In this document: positions 53,504 to 64,000 of the stretch, in pieces
Layout: every line of letters starts with the position of its first letter
Numbering within the stretch: the stretch's first letter is position 1
Assembly: GCA_947044405.1 (NCBI GenBank)
Contig: CAMRHE010000156.1
Coordinates: forward strand, 3,597,001-3,661,000
Source: Leptodactylus fallax
Lineage: Eukaryota > Chordata > Amphibia > Anura > Leptodactylidae
Length of the DNA: 64,000 bases
Direction: 5' to 3'
Program-made: the position numbers and the translations under genes
Notes under the pieces: generated by a model
The model's database searches: none
Told to the model about the DNA's origin: nothing
Seen by the model: the letters and a program-made list of their open reading frames with translations, nothing else

Positions 53504-56500
53504 ATGTCTTGTGTGAAGTTCACGTCATGGAACGTCAAGGGTCTCAACTCTCCCACCAAGCGCTCCCAGGTACTACATGCTCTTAAACGATCACAATCCT
53601 CCATCCTACTCCTCCAAGAGACACATTTCCCTACAGGTAAAGTACCTAACCTACCCAAATCTCCTTACTCTGCCTGGTTTCACTCATGTGATACCGCTTC
53701 GAAGAATGGAGTTAGTATTGCCTTTAAGTCGGACGTCCCCTTCTCTGTTGTTGCTCGCCTGAGTGATGACCAGGGCAGATACCTGTTTCTTAAAGGTTAC
53801 TTTGCCAATACCCTGGTCACCATCAGCAATGTATACGCACCGAATGTTGGCCAAATTACATGGCTACTCGATACTCTATGTTCGCAGAGGGTCTTGTAGT
53901 GTTAGGTGGTGACATTAACATTGCCCTTCAGCCCCTCCAGGACACCTCCACTGGCACATCTTCACATAGCTTCGCTGCCCTTAGTAAACTCGCCAAGCAT
54001 CTCTCCTCTATGCATCTTGTAGATGTATGGAGGGCCTTTCATCCCGACGCTAAGGACTACATGTTCTACTCTAACCTACACAAATCGTACCAGCGTCTGG
54101 ACTACATCTTCCTGCCCCAGAATCAGCTAACTTTATCCTCCTCTCCCACCATTGGCTCTATCACCATCTCTGACCACGCCCCCATATCTGTACAACTACA
54201 AATTTCATCTCTCCCACCCGTAGCTATGATTGGAGACTTACCGAGACTCTGCTCTGCTCCCACGACTCTCGTCAAGCTGTTTCTAAAGCTCTCACTGACT
54301 ATTTCAATGAGAACACTACACCTGACGTACAGCCTAGTGTTATTTGGGAAGCCCACAAGTCCGTGATCAGAGGGATTTTCATTAGTCTGAGTTCCCATGT
54401 TAAGAAAAAACGTACCAAAGAAATCGATGACCTACTTGCCCGTATTGCAACCCTGGAAAGTCAGCATAAGCGAACTGTGGCTCAGGGGGCTCTCTCAGAA
54501 CTGATTTTGTGCAGAGAACGTCTTAAAGACTGCCTGAACCTAAAAACTGCTAAAGCCTATTTGTCATCCTCCCATAAATACTATATGCATGGTAATAGGG
54601 GTGGAAACTGATGGCATATTTAGTAAAAAAACGACGTAATCAAAGCTTTGTAGCGGAGATCACTTCACGGTCAGGCTCCAGCCTAAAAGACACCTCAGAC
54701 ATAGCTTCTGAATTTTGTGCTTTCTATCAGAAACTGTATAACCTTAGACCTGCTGAGACCCCTCTCGAGCTACAGGATCGCTCTACTAAAATCCAGTCTT
54801 TCCTGCAATCTCTCTCTCTGCCATCGCTCACTCCCCAACAACAAGATGCCCTTACGACTCCCTTTACCCTGACAGAACTACAGTCAGCACTTGCTGACAC
54901 CCCTCTGGGGAAAGCTCCTGGCCCCTATGGCCTTCCGGCCTTTTATTATAAACAATTCAGCTCTATCCTTCTCCCCCATTTTCTCCAGGTTTGTAACTCT
55001 GTAGACGATGCCCACTGCTTCCCTCCCCAAGCCATGGAAGCCCATATTTCTATCATTCCTAAGGAAGACAAGGACCCGACACAATGTGGTAGCTACCGCC
55101 CCATCTCCCTGCTAAACGTAGATGTTAAACTATACGCCAAATTAGTAGCTAATAGATTAAAATCCTTACTACCCTCCCTGGTCCACCCAGAGCAAGTGGG
55201 GTTTGTAACGGGCAGAGAGGGCAAACATAACACCCAACGCGTACTCCACTTGATACAACACTCCCAGCGTAAGAAGATCCCATTGGTCCTTCTTTCAACA
55301 GATGCAGAAAAAGCCTTCGATTGGGTAGACTGGACCTTTATGACAGAGACATTACGTCATTTTGGTTTCCCTTCCATGTTTGTTCAGAAGGTTATGGCTT
55401 TGTACTCTAGACCTAGCGCCAAAATTAGAGTTAATGGATGCCTCTCCCCCTCATTTGATATTAAAAATGGAACCAGGCAGGGATGCCCATTATCCCCCTT
55501 ACCTTTTGTCCTGACCATCAAAACATTAATTCAGAATATTCGTCAGGACCCATTGCTGAAAGGTTTGGTAAGTGGAGGGATATGTCATAGTACGGCCGCA
55601 TTTGCAGACAACCTTTTAATAATCCTCACCAACCCATCTGTTGCACTACCTCACATAGACACGATCTTTACGGCCTTCAGTAACCCTCTCGAATTTTAAA
55701 ATTAATACCACAAAATCCGAAGCCCTATGTGTCTATTGCCCCCCATCGATTAAATCTGACTTACTGGCTACTTCCCCATTCCCACTGCGTCACAATTCTA
55801 TTAAGTACTTAGGATTAAATTTAACGCCCTCGCCCAGACGCTGGTACGATTCTAACTATGCCCCTCTGCTCTCCAACATCAAATCTCTACTAGAATCTTG
55901 GCATGTTCCATAGATCTCATGGATGGGTAATACTAATCTACTGAAAATGATGGTCCTGCCTAAGATATTATACCTATTTCAAACCCTCCCTATCCCTCTT
56001 CCACTAACATTCTTCTCTTCCCTTCGCAGAATGTTTCTGAAGTATGTCTGGCATAATTCACGTCCTAGAGTGGCGTTTCGCACTCTCACTAGACCTAGGA
56101 AGTGGGGTGGTATGGGTCTACCAGATATAAAAACATATTATCATGCAGCACAACTGGCAAGGACCATTGATTGGTTTCAGAGGGAAAATTCGAAGCTACG
56201 TGTGTCAGTGGAGGAGGCCACTATAGACTTCCCCCTTACTGCAATACTATGGCTCCCCCGCCAAACGGCTAAGCAGGTCCTCGCCCCCAATGTACTAACG
56301 TCAGCGGTCTATGACTCATGGCAATGAGTACAGCGACTACTTCCTTTGCCAACAGGTCCCTCTCCTCTCATGTCCGTTCAAGATTTAATCCTATCGAATC
56401 AAAGTTTATAGAATCGGCCCCCATAGTGCCGAAGCATGTCGGGCGGCTACCTTACAACTCTATACTGATTGATGGGGCCTTTCCCTCTTATTCTGAGTTC

Positions 56501-57235
56501 ACGCAACACCCCCTCTCCTTCCATACTAACTTCCTAACATATCAGTCGATTAAAACACTGTACCCGAAAGCGCTGAAGCAGGAGTCTGACAATTGCACTA
56601 TTTCATGGCTAGAGCAGCTTCTACTCCGGAAGCAAAATACGCCAAGACCTTTATCTACTCTCTACTCCAACCTTCTGAGCGAACTAGGCACAGAGCTCCC
56701 CTCACATGTGCGAAAATGGGAGGCAGACCTTCAAATGTTCCTTACCCCTGGAGAAATATCATCTGTCCTCAAGCGATCCACAGGTCCTTCCAGATGTGTG
56801 CGCTTGCAGGAGTCAAGCTACAAATTGGTCACCAGATGGTATAGAACGCCCACTGTAGTTCATAAGTACTCTCCGGATGTATCCCCTTTGTGTTTGCGCT
56901 GCCATAAGTCCTCAGGTTCCTACCTGCATATTTGGTGGGAATGCGAAAAAATATCCCCTTACTGGTCACTCGTTCAACAGGTTCTGAACCAGGTTTGTAG
57001 ACTCACCGAGCCTCTGACCCCTGTAGGTATATTCTTGAATCTGTGGCCCACCTTCCCGCCCAGGTCCCACAAACGACTCTGGCTTCAACTTGTGACTATC
57101 GCCAAATCTATGATTCCTCTATACTGGGCATCCGAATCCCCCCCTCCAGTATCCCACTTTCTACGGAAAGTCTCTCAAAGTAGCCCGGATGGAAGAACTT
57201 TCCCACTTAGAACTTCGCACCCACCAGAAGTTTAG
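53504..57235 (+). CDS. L1/Tx1-type ORF2 protein (endonuclease, RT, zinc finger), broken
   Basis: Endonuclease: FTSWNVKGLNSPTKRSQVL, ILLLQETHF, VYAPNVGQ, VVLGGDINIAL, and ISDHAPI. RT: SYRPISLLNVDVKLYAKLVA, LSTDAEKAFDWVDW (D), NGTRQGCPLSP, and AFADNLLIIL, where FADD has become FADN, removing one catalytic Asp. Then KYLGLNLTPSPRRW, LLKMMVLPKILYLFQTLPI, GGMGLPDIKTYYHA and the C-terminal CLRCHKSSGSYLHIWWEC (C-X2-C...H-X4-C). The frame changes at least five times (near 53870, 54270, 54600, 55690 and 56320) with a stop at 55911. Dead, but all domains are in order and full length. Start taken as the first ATG of the endonuclease frame. Confidence 0.9.
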
Positions 57236-57531
57236 CTCTATATGGGCGCCATGATATAATTTGTCTAAAGATCCTGCCTGGGCACACCTGTGGGAACCCC
57301 CTGTTTAATTAAATTACCTTCTGAGACCCTTGGTCTTTCACCCTAAGAACTTATCGTCTCTTCCCTCCCTTCCACGGTCCATTTCTTATTGTGTTTTTAG
57401 TTAATCGTTGTATGTAATACACCAGCTCTTTTGATCGTTTGGTTAATGATTGTTTTGTCATGCTCATTGTCTTTAACTATGTATATTCTTTGGTGTTATT
57501 TGAAAATCCAATAAAATATTAATTATTAAAA

Positions 57532-58412
57532 AAAAAAATCCTAAAAGATGTAAGCTGCCTGGGTACACCAGACACCTTAAGTCTATCAAGGTAAAATTTT
57601 TCTAGGGGAAGATAAGATTTCAGCTTATTCATCTATCCATATTTTTTTAATTTCCAACTTTAAATGTGCCTCCAGTGGACCATCAAAACAAATATTGTTT
57701 TGCCCCTTGCAGGATTGTTTAATTCGATTAAAACAGTGGTTGTCTCTGACTGATATGGTGGCAGAAGGAGGGGGAAACTAGCAGCAACCAGGACACACAC
57801 TGTCTCTGCAGAAGTACTATTGGTGGTAGCACCCACCCTTACACTAACGCAACACTGAGAGGGAGCCCAAGAAAACCTAGTACAATGATATAAAAACTGC
57901 CACCTCCCTATAATAAATTGCGCTACTGCATCAGACTGCACAGTCAAACCCACAGAAGAAACAAAAGAGAATGATGTAGGAGGCAGTGAAAATGCATCAC
58001 CTGACCTGATGGTGAGAGGGGCTGTAGAAGGCAGGCACTCTCTCAGATGTCCTGCAGAAGGCTTCCACCTGTGCTGTCAGATGCTGAAGGGGGATGGCTG
58101 AAATGTTCCCCTGCCTCCAATGTGGCTCTGGAAAGAAAAGCAGGCCTGGTAGTTGAGCTTCCAGCCTCTCATCTACCTGGCCAGAGATCCTTGGAGTGCT
58201 GGGTTGAAGCTCTGTGCAGATGAGAAAGTGATGCAGCTGCTTGGATCCTAACCCTCACCCAGGGCCGCTTGTGCTTCTGGATTCCTCTGGCTGTGACTGG
58301 TACTGGAGTCAGATTGTTGCCCAGTGGAGGGAACTGTAGGTCTCAGTTAGCCCCTAACTAGACCATCACTAAGGCCTGCTTGCAACAAGCATCCTGTTGT
58401 GCTGGGCCTACT
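57532..58412 (-). pseudogene. Old Ngaro-like element, ORF1-to-RT remnant
   Basis: Minus frames NNPARGKTIFVLMVHWRHI and YLPLEKFYLDRLK correspond to AKGEVYVCFEGPLGAHL and LPLERFNLDRAK of the younger ORF1. The sequence passes straight from there to a YPGSLHLLGFF-like RT start, so the zinc fingers and RT N-terminus were deleted before the LINE landed. The ORF1 start side (to 58412) is too decayed to read. Confidence 0.6.
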
Positions 58413-59520
58413 TGTTAGGATTTATTGTAGTAATCCCTTTTAGGTTCACACCAGCTTGAGAGAGAGAGACCACAATGGAGTATGATAGAACTGGATATTT
58501 TACTCAAGAACTTCTTCAGCAAGTGGTTCAGTACAGATATCTGATACAGCCTCTTTATTAACAGGAACTCAGGCAAACTGGTAGCTCAAACAGTTATTAA
58601 CGGTGACAGACTCTTTCTAGGCACCAAGGCACTCCTAGTTATCAGCCAGTGAACAATGTATACAGTGGGGAAAAAAAAGTATTTAGTCAGCCACCAATTG
58701 TGCAAGTTCTCCACTTAGTTACTCTGACAATTAAGTAGGTTCATACCAGCAACAGTGTGTGCCAACCTTGTGAAGACTTACTGAGAGCATTTGACCTCTG
58801 TCATTGCCAACAAAGGATATATAACAAAGTATTGAGATGAACTTTTGTTATTGACCAAATACTTATTTTCCACCATAATTTGCAAATAAATTCTTTAAAA
58901 ATTAGACAATGTGATTTTCTGGATTTGTTTTCTCATTTTGTCTCTCATAGTTGAGGTCTACCTATGATGTCAATTACAGGCCTCTCTCATCTTTTTAAGT
59001 GGGAGAACTTGCAAAATTGGTGGCTGACTAAATACTTTTTTTCCCCACTGTATGTATTTATAGTCCTCTTACATATCAAGTAATACAACACTTAACTTTA
59101 TGGTTTCCTTCTGGTTCTTTATGGGCAGAGGATGAATCTCCTGCAGTGATGATGCTTTAGGTCTAAAGCATCAAATTAGGCCCACGTGTGGCCTGCTCTG
59201 GATTAAGTCTCTGTGTGTAGTCTGCACTTGTTGCAGGAGGCTTCTCTTCTCAAAGCAGATGATCAACTATGATATCCTGATTTGTAGTCTTTCAGATACT
59301 TATACACCATTATTCTCAGAGCACTCTCTCCTCTCACCTTCTCTGCTTCTCATACACCACTCTCCTGTCCATTCCAGGAAGTCCCATCATCCAGAATCCT
59401 CCTACAATTGAGGTAAAAAAATAGATGCAAGGTCTTGCCCCTAGATGGCAGCAGAGCACCAGTAGTGGCATTGGAAAGCACAAGTCAATATTTGCCACTA
59501 TCAAACTTGTACCCCTTACA
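58413..59520 (-). mobile_element. Candidate solo LTR with nested Tc1 MITE
   Basis: Ends tgttagga and ccccttaca (TGT...ACA), flanked by tact at 58409-58412 and 59521-59524. AATAAA on the minus strand close to the left end (about 58423) suggests minus orientation. Without the nested MITE the LTR is about 720 bp. No internal region remains. Confidence 0.6.
58663..59050. mobile_element. Tc1/mariner MITE
   Basis: Left end cagtggggaaaaaaaagtat with agtcagccaccaattgtgca and right end tggtggctgactaaatactt with ttttccccactg are inverted repeats; TA flanks at 58661-58662 and 59051-59052. 388 bp, lacking the transposase. It contains a piece of the family's 5' part (aaccttgtgaagacttactg). Confidence 0.88.
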
Positions 59521-59524
59521 TACT

Positions 59525-60799
59525 CTACTGCGTCCAATCCATCCCTTCCTGTACAGCAAGTGCATCTGATTCCATCCCTTCCTGTACAGCAAGTGCGTAC
59601 ATATACAACAAATAAAGTAAAGCCTGCTGGATATTTATTGCCTGGAAATGTGGGCAAAACAGTTCCTAGATCCAAGCTCTATGTCCCGTAACTATGCTGA
59701 CTAATGAATGTGTAACCACTTGGCTGGAACCCTTTGTCTATTCATTTTACAAATATTTTACTAAGGAGCTCTGGTCAAACTCATCTAGTTGTTTTACTTG
59801 TCATGTATGCCATGACAAAAAGCATTGTTTCATATAAGGATTGTCTGCTGCATTCAAATAGTTTCAATTCTGCACCAGTACATTAGCATTTGTTAGTGCT
59901 TTGCATGAGTTTAAAAATGCAATGGTTAGTGAGTAAATTCATTGTGATTCATTTGATTATACTTCACTACTGCACTCATCCCTCTACTACAGACATCATA
60001 AAACAGTAAACTTCCCATACAAATCCAAATTTTATACTATTGTGCTGCAGTATTCAGTATCCAAGATACTGTATTAGCAAATATTCTGAACATATGCTTG
60101 GATAATGTCCATAGATGTGTAAGATTTTTACTTTGGCAGCTAAAATGGTAGCGTTACATTAACACAAAATACAAGACATGTTTACTCTGTAGTATGCTGA
60201 ATACATTATCAATTAGCATCTCATTATTTTTTTATTCTTACCACTAAGTTTCTGTATGCAGGCACATAAAGCAGAATCTTACATTAGGCACCTTGAGCTA
60301 AAGGAGCTTCTGTGCTTGCTTTAAAGCTGCCCTCTGGTACATGCCACAAACACAAGATGGATTGCTTCAGTGGAGTACAGTTGACAGTTTGACAAATGAA
60401 AAACAATATTAGAAAGTAAGGGTAGATTACAGGGCATTGTTGCTGTGGAGGGTGTTGCATTGCCCACTACCAAATAACTTTCTCTCCTGCTCAGAAGTGC
60501 CTCTAAGGTGCATCAGTTTGGCCAATTAAGTGTCATCTCTTCAACTATGAGGTGGCTTTACTCTTCAACCTGCCCAAAAAACTTCCAAGCTTGTCATGTT
60601 CCAAACTGTTCTCCTTGCCTACAAGCAGTCCCACGCTGAAGCTGACCTTCAAGTCTCCCCACCAATCAAGAGCGAGGGATTGGGCTCTGAAATATGGAGG
60701 CACTGAGCAATGCCTGACATCAATTGGTCTCACCATGTGGGAGCAATGAGCAACTTTTCCAGTGATACAAACTGCAAGCTCAATTAAATTAGACCTTTA
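59525..60799. other. No recognised gene
   Basis: A 26-bp direct repeat, catcccttcctgtacagcaa plus gtgc, at about 59541 and 59574. Otherwise unique-looking. Confidence 0.45.
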
Positions 60800-61229
60800 G
60801 GCCAGAGCTCCACATTGCGAAAACACCATGATTTGGCCACTGTGGAAATGCCATGGTGAAAACTGCAGCATTTTACAGTACCTGCAAAGTGGATGGGATT
60901 CTGGCTAATCCCATCCACACATTGTAGAAAAATATCTGCAGCAGAAATGCTGCGATTTTAAAAAGCGATTTTAAAAATTGACACATTTTTGTAAATCACA
61001 GCATGTCAATTATACCTCTGAAAACGCAGGTGTTTACCTTATAGGTAAAAGCAGATTTTGCAGTGGTTTTTAGAGCCAAAGCCAAGAATGGCTACAAAAG
61101 GAATGAGAAATATATAGGAAGCACTTATACGTCACCCTCCTGCTCAATCAACTCCTGCCTTTGGCTCAAAAAACCACAGCAAAATCTGTAACAAAAAAAG
61201 CTGTGTTTCCACAACGTGGGGCTTCAGCC
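60800..61229. mobile_element. MITE with ~24-bp imperfect inverted ends
   Basis: ggccagagctccacattgcg at the left answers caacgtggggcttcagcc at the right, and ggattctggctaatcccat and aaaccacagcaaaatctg lie symmetrically with partners inside. Non-coding; no certain target duplication. Confidence 0.5.
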
Positions 61230-61663
61230 CTGAATGATACCGTGACCACTGAGGCCTTCACAGATGAAGGAGTTGCAGGGGGAGGTGTTGCAACCAGAGG
61301 AATCAGTTGCAGCTTTCTGTGCAACTTGGAACAGCTTTAAAAGCTACATTATAAAGCGATTGTGTGAGCTTGCGAGTGTGTTTTGATTTAAGTGTGGTTT
61401 TGGTTGAGATTCAGTGACTTTAGAAAACACAAAAAAAAACATTTGAGCTTATTGATTTTTTATTTGAACTGTGCTTATTTACTTGTTTGTTTTGATTTTC
61501 TGTAGTAATCCCCATTAGGTAAGATGTGCTTCATGCTTAGCAATGCAGTCCAGTGTACATCTTGCAGCATGTATTCTCTGCTTGAGCAGCCGCTTTAGGG
61601 GGAATACTGCTGTGCAAGATGTAAGCACATTGCACATTTGGAAGCCCAGATCATGGATCATGG
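61230..61663. other. No recognised gene
   Basis: Non-coding, A/T-rich in the middle. Nothing identified. Confidence 0.4.
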
Positions 61664-61805
61664 GCTGTACACCGGGGTGTGCTGACGGGACCTCGGTGTA
61701 CAGCACTGCAGACCAGGTCCCCGCCATTAGCTACGTAGCTAATGGCAGGGACCTGGTCTACAGCGCTGTACACAGAGGTCCCGCCAGCACGCCCCGGTGT
61801 ACAGT
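61664..61805. repeat. 142-bp palindrome
   Basis: Centre at ctac|gtag (61734/61735). Left arm gctgtacaccggggtgtgct ... accaggtccccgccattag; right arm ctaatggcagggacctggt ... agcacgccccggtgtacagt. About 70 bases per arm with a few mismatches. Probably a foldback element or hairpin. Confidence 0.75.
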
Positions 61806-62879
61806 GCTGTTTGCTGTATAACCCCGCCCCATATGACCAAAGACCAGCCCCTAAACTGCCTGCGTCCCACTCCCTAACTGCCCCCCCCCCCTTCCCGCCG
61901 GGCCGTGGCAAAAAAAAAAGGTTGGGGACCGCTACTATAGTGGTATGGGCTGGGGGATCTAGTTCGTTGACGGCGCTGCTGGCAAATTCGCGCCTCGGTC
62001 AGCTTTGACTGAGGTGTCGGAGAAGGGGGGGGGGGTTAATGCCCGTGAACAGTGTATAATAGAGCAAAGACCCAGGGGTATTTTTAAATACCATACTATT
62101 ATGGCAGATGTCAGGAAGGGGTTAAATTGGTTTAAAACATAGCATAAAATACTCTTAGGGCTCCTAGGAACCTATCTATTCAGTTTCTAGCTCCCTAAGG
62201 CAAACAAAGCCAAAGTCATGTCAAATTGAATGTGACATGTACCTCTAAGGAAAAACAAATGGTAAGCAGAGGATACTACTTAAGTTTGGAGTTATGGAGT
62301 TTAACCATACACTGTACTGACAATCGCTTTTACACATTTAACATTTAAAACACTGCAAAAATGACCCATTTTTTAAAGAAATGTGTGTGCCCGTGGTTTC
62401 TTTTATTGCAAAAAACATTTACATGTTTTGATGGCTTGTAAGTGCTACAGGGGCTTACTTTATTTGAGACAAATTTGTGACTGTGAGCCACAAATGAAGA
62501 ATTGGCTTTCAAAAAAGACACTAAAAATGATACCGTGATAGGAGCAGATGTGAAATCAAATTTTTTTTTTGTATACCAACACTGTGGTAATGGCACCATC
62601 AGTGTGCTATAGTGGAATGTGATGGTGGATAAGGCCACATGATATGTCTGCCTGAGTGGTGGTAGCTGTGGCAGCATATGTGGCAATGTGGCAGGGAACA
62701 ATATGATGTACCATGCCATAGGACATGTCTGACTGAGTTGTGGCAGTGGTGGTAGGCACTAGGCAGCTGTGGCAACATGTGTGGCAGTGCAGCAGGGCAT
62801 AATGACGCAACCCAATGGAGGGAACCGGTTGATGGGAGTAATAGTTGTGGTGGTAATGTCACAAGTATTTCAAATATGC
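61806..62879. other. Repeat end and a degenerate duplication
   Basis: gggccgtggcaaaaa...ggttggggaccgct at 61902-61935 is a familiar repeat terminus. An imperfect ~82-bp duplication lies at about 62640-62800 (atgtctgcctgagtggtggt / atgtctgactgagttgtggc). No gene. Confidence 0.4.
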
Positions 62880-64000
62880 TCAACCAAACTCCTCCAGGCC
62901 ACCTCCAGTGGCACTGATGAGGGAGGCCTGCAAGGTACCTGATGATGGTGGTAGTTCTTCCCAGGGGTACTTCCAGTTGGAAACTGGGACAGCTCCTTCC
63001 ACTGCTCTGACCTATTAGCCCAGACCTCCATGGGATCAGAATTATCTGCTGGACTATAGATGCACTCTAGGTATGACTGTACCTGCTGGTGCAGCTGGTG
63101 GATTTCAGTTGTTGTGGCATCGGTTGGAGCTGCGAGGTGAACAATTTCTGGTTCATCACTGCCATCCACTACTCATTCCTCTGCTTGATGCTACTAATAC
63201 GCTTGTCGCTGTGTAAGCAGTGGAGCATAAAACCTGCAATACTTGCCAGCATATGCTTGGATCCAGGGGCCTGGCATGGTTGCTGTTCTTGGTCAGCATG
63301 GTCGTCATCATCATCATCATCTTCTACTTAAAACAGATAAGGGTCAGCCTGTGACATATCAATGGCCTCCCTCTACATCAAAGGGAGATTATTCCTGCAG
63401 ATCATCTATCATAATGACCACCACCTTCTGTTGCTCACACAGACGCTTCAGCATGTTTAAGGTGGAGCTCCACCGAGTTGGAACATCACAGATAAGGCAC
63501 TGCAAAGGCAATCTGTTTTGTCATTGCAAATCGAGCAGGGTGTTTTTTTGCAATGAAAGAACGGCTGAAATGCACAGAGATTTTTCTGGCCATGAGGAGC
63601 ACCTCTTTTAAGCCACTATACAGATTAATATAGCCACAAGCACTCAAGTTAAGGACATGTGCCATACAGGGACAATGTGTTATTTGTCTTATCTGCAAAG
63701 TGTTTTTTCCGCTGTGTGGCTCCTCTTATCCAGGTTCATTAGTTGCGAAACCTTGCATGAAACGAAGGTGAAGGAGGTGGATAGGCCCTGCATGGTGTTG
63801 GAACTGGGCCTGCACAATCAGGGTGGAACTAGCATCTAGTCTTGCTGCGCTTCTGGATTGTTGCCGCTGCCACTCAAAACATTGACCCAGTGGGCCGTGA
63901 AAGCCATGTATTGTCCTTGTCAATAAATGCTGCTCCATGTGTCGACAGCGAGGTTCCCTTTTCCCTAGACTTCTCCATGTTCTCCAACTCATGGCAATAT
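62880..64000 (-). pseudogene. hAT transposase, decayed, runs past the window end
   Basis: Minus-strand frames: CPCMAHVLNLSACGYINLYS, GLKEVLLMARKISVHFSRSF and (other frame) CDVPTRWSSTLNMLKRLCEQ, the conserved core of hAT transposases (C.AH.LNL, TRWNST). Further on IHQLHQQVQSYLECIYSPAD, DPMEVWANRSEQWKEL matches the C-terminal dimerisation domain (YL...DP..WW). Several frameshifts and stops. It cannot be matched to the non-autonomous hAT family here without the termini. Confidence 0.7.

Larger units (their letters stand above)
50884..57531 (+). mobile_element. Full-length L1/Tx1-type LINE, 6.65 kb
   Basis: Inserted into the old Ngaro RT with a 16-bp target duplication, aaaaaaatcctaaaag, at 50868-50883 and 57532-57547 (its left edge blurred by the poly-A). 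Starts gggggcgtggcttggcgacg, has a 1.2-kb 5' UTR, ORF1, ORF2 and a 3' end with aataaa at 57510 and a poly-A tail. Full length but with broken ORFs. Confidence 0.9.

Noticed and set aside
62345..62883. Minus-strand frames of 94-124 residues rich in His/Leu/Pro
   Set aside because: Produced by the imperfect duplication (catatgtggc-type units); no transposase or other motif.

Overview
The window looks like intergenic DNA from a large vertebrate genome, most likely an anuran amphibian (possibly a hyloid frog; that finer placement is a guess from repeat style). It is almost wall-to-wall transposable elements. I see no convincing host exon, tRNA, rRNA or CRISPR array. All recognisable proteins belong to retroelements or DNA transposons, and most are broken.

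Layout. 1-5 kb: remnants of a Ty3/gypsy element, an L2-like LINE 3' end, a CR1-like LINE on the minus strand (SGNH-type ORF1 plus endonuclease) and an L1/Tx1-like fragment. 5.3-7.9 kb: a non-autonomous hAT element with a perfect 8-bp target duplication, carrying nested TTAA-type foldback elements. 8.9-12.1 kb: a Penelope-like element (PLE) on the minus strand with reverse transcriptase (RT) and GIY-YIG domains. 13.1-20.7 kb: a nearly complete gypsy LTR retrotransposon with about 1.1-kb LTRs and a PNMA-like gag. 21.6-23.1 kb: a compact inverted array of about 312-bp monomers, four copies of which contain a complete hammerhead ribozyme fold, bounded by a 12-bp duplication. 24.0-28.25 kb: a second, decayed PLE whose downstream region has another hammerhead and a 317-bp tandem duplication that begins at the predicted cleavage site. 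28.5-33.6 kb: an L1/Tx1 LINE interrupted by the 3' end of another LINE that itself carries a foldback element. 33.6-41.7 kb: mostly unrecognised sequence with a Tc1 end, a solo LTR, one palindrome and small repeats. 41.8-44.4 kb: a second copy of the hAT family, inverted and with expanded roughly 30-bp tandem repeats. 44.4-58.4 kb: a nest in which an old Ngaro-like tyrosine-recombinase retrotransposon received a younger Ngaro-like element (ORF1, RT, RNase H, recombinase, SGNH hydrolase) and a 6.65-kb essentially full-length L1/Tx1 LINE. 58.4-64 kb: a solo LTR holding a Tc1 MITE, further MITEs and palindromes, and a decayed hAT transposase running off the end.

The most interesting signal is the self-cleaving RNA theme. 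The hammerhead array (21.6-23.1 kb) has no protein gene and resembles the non-autonomous, PLE-related 'retrozymes'. The PLE at 24-28 kb supplies an independent hammerhead and a duplication boundary that fits reverse transcription of a ribozyme-cleaved RNA. A second theme is SGNH-hydrolase domains in two unrelated retrotransposon types (CR1 ORF1 and Ngaro). Assignments are from reading motifs by eye; family names, especially L1 versus Tx1 and Ngaro versus other DIRS-order groups, were not checked against any database.
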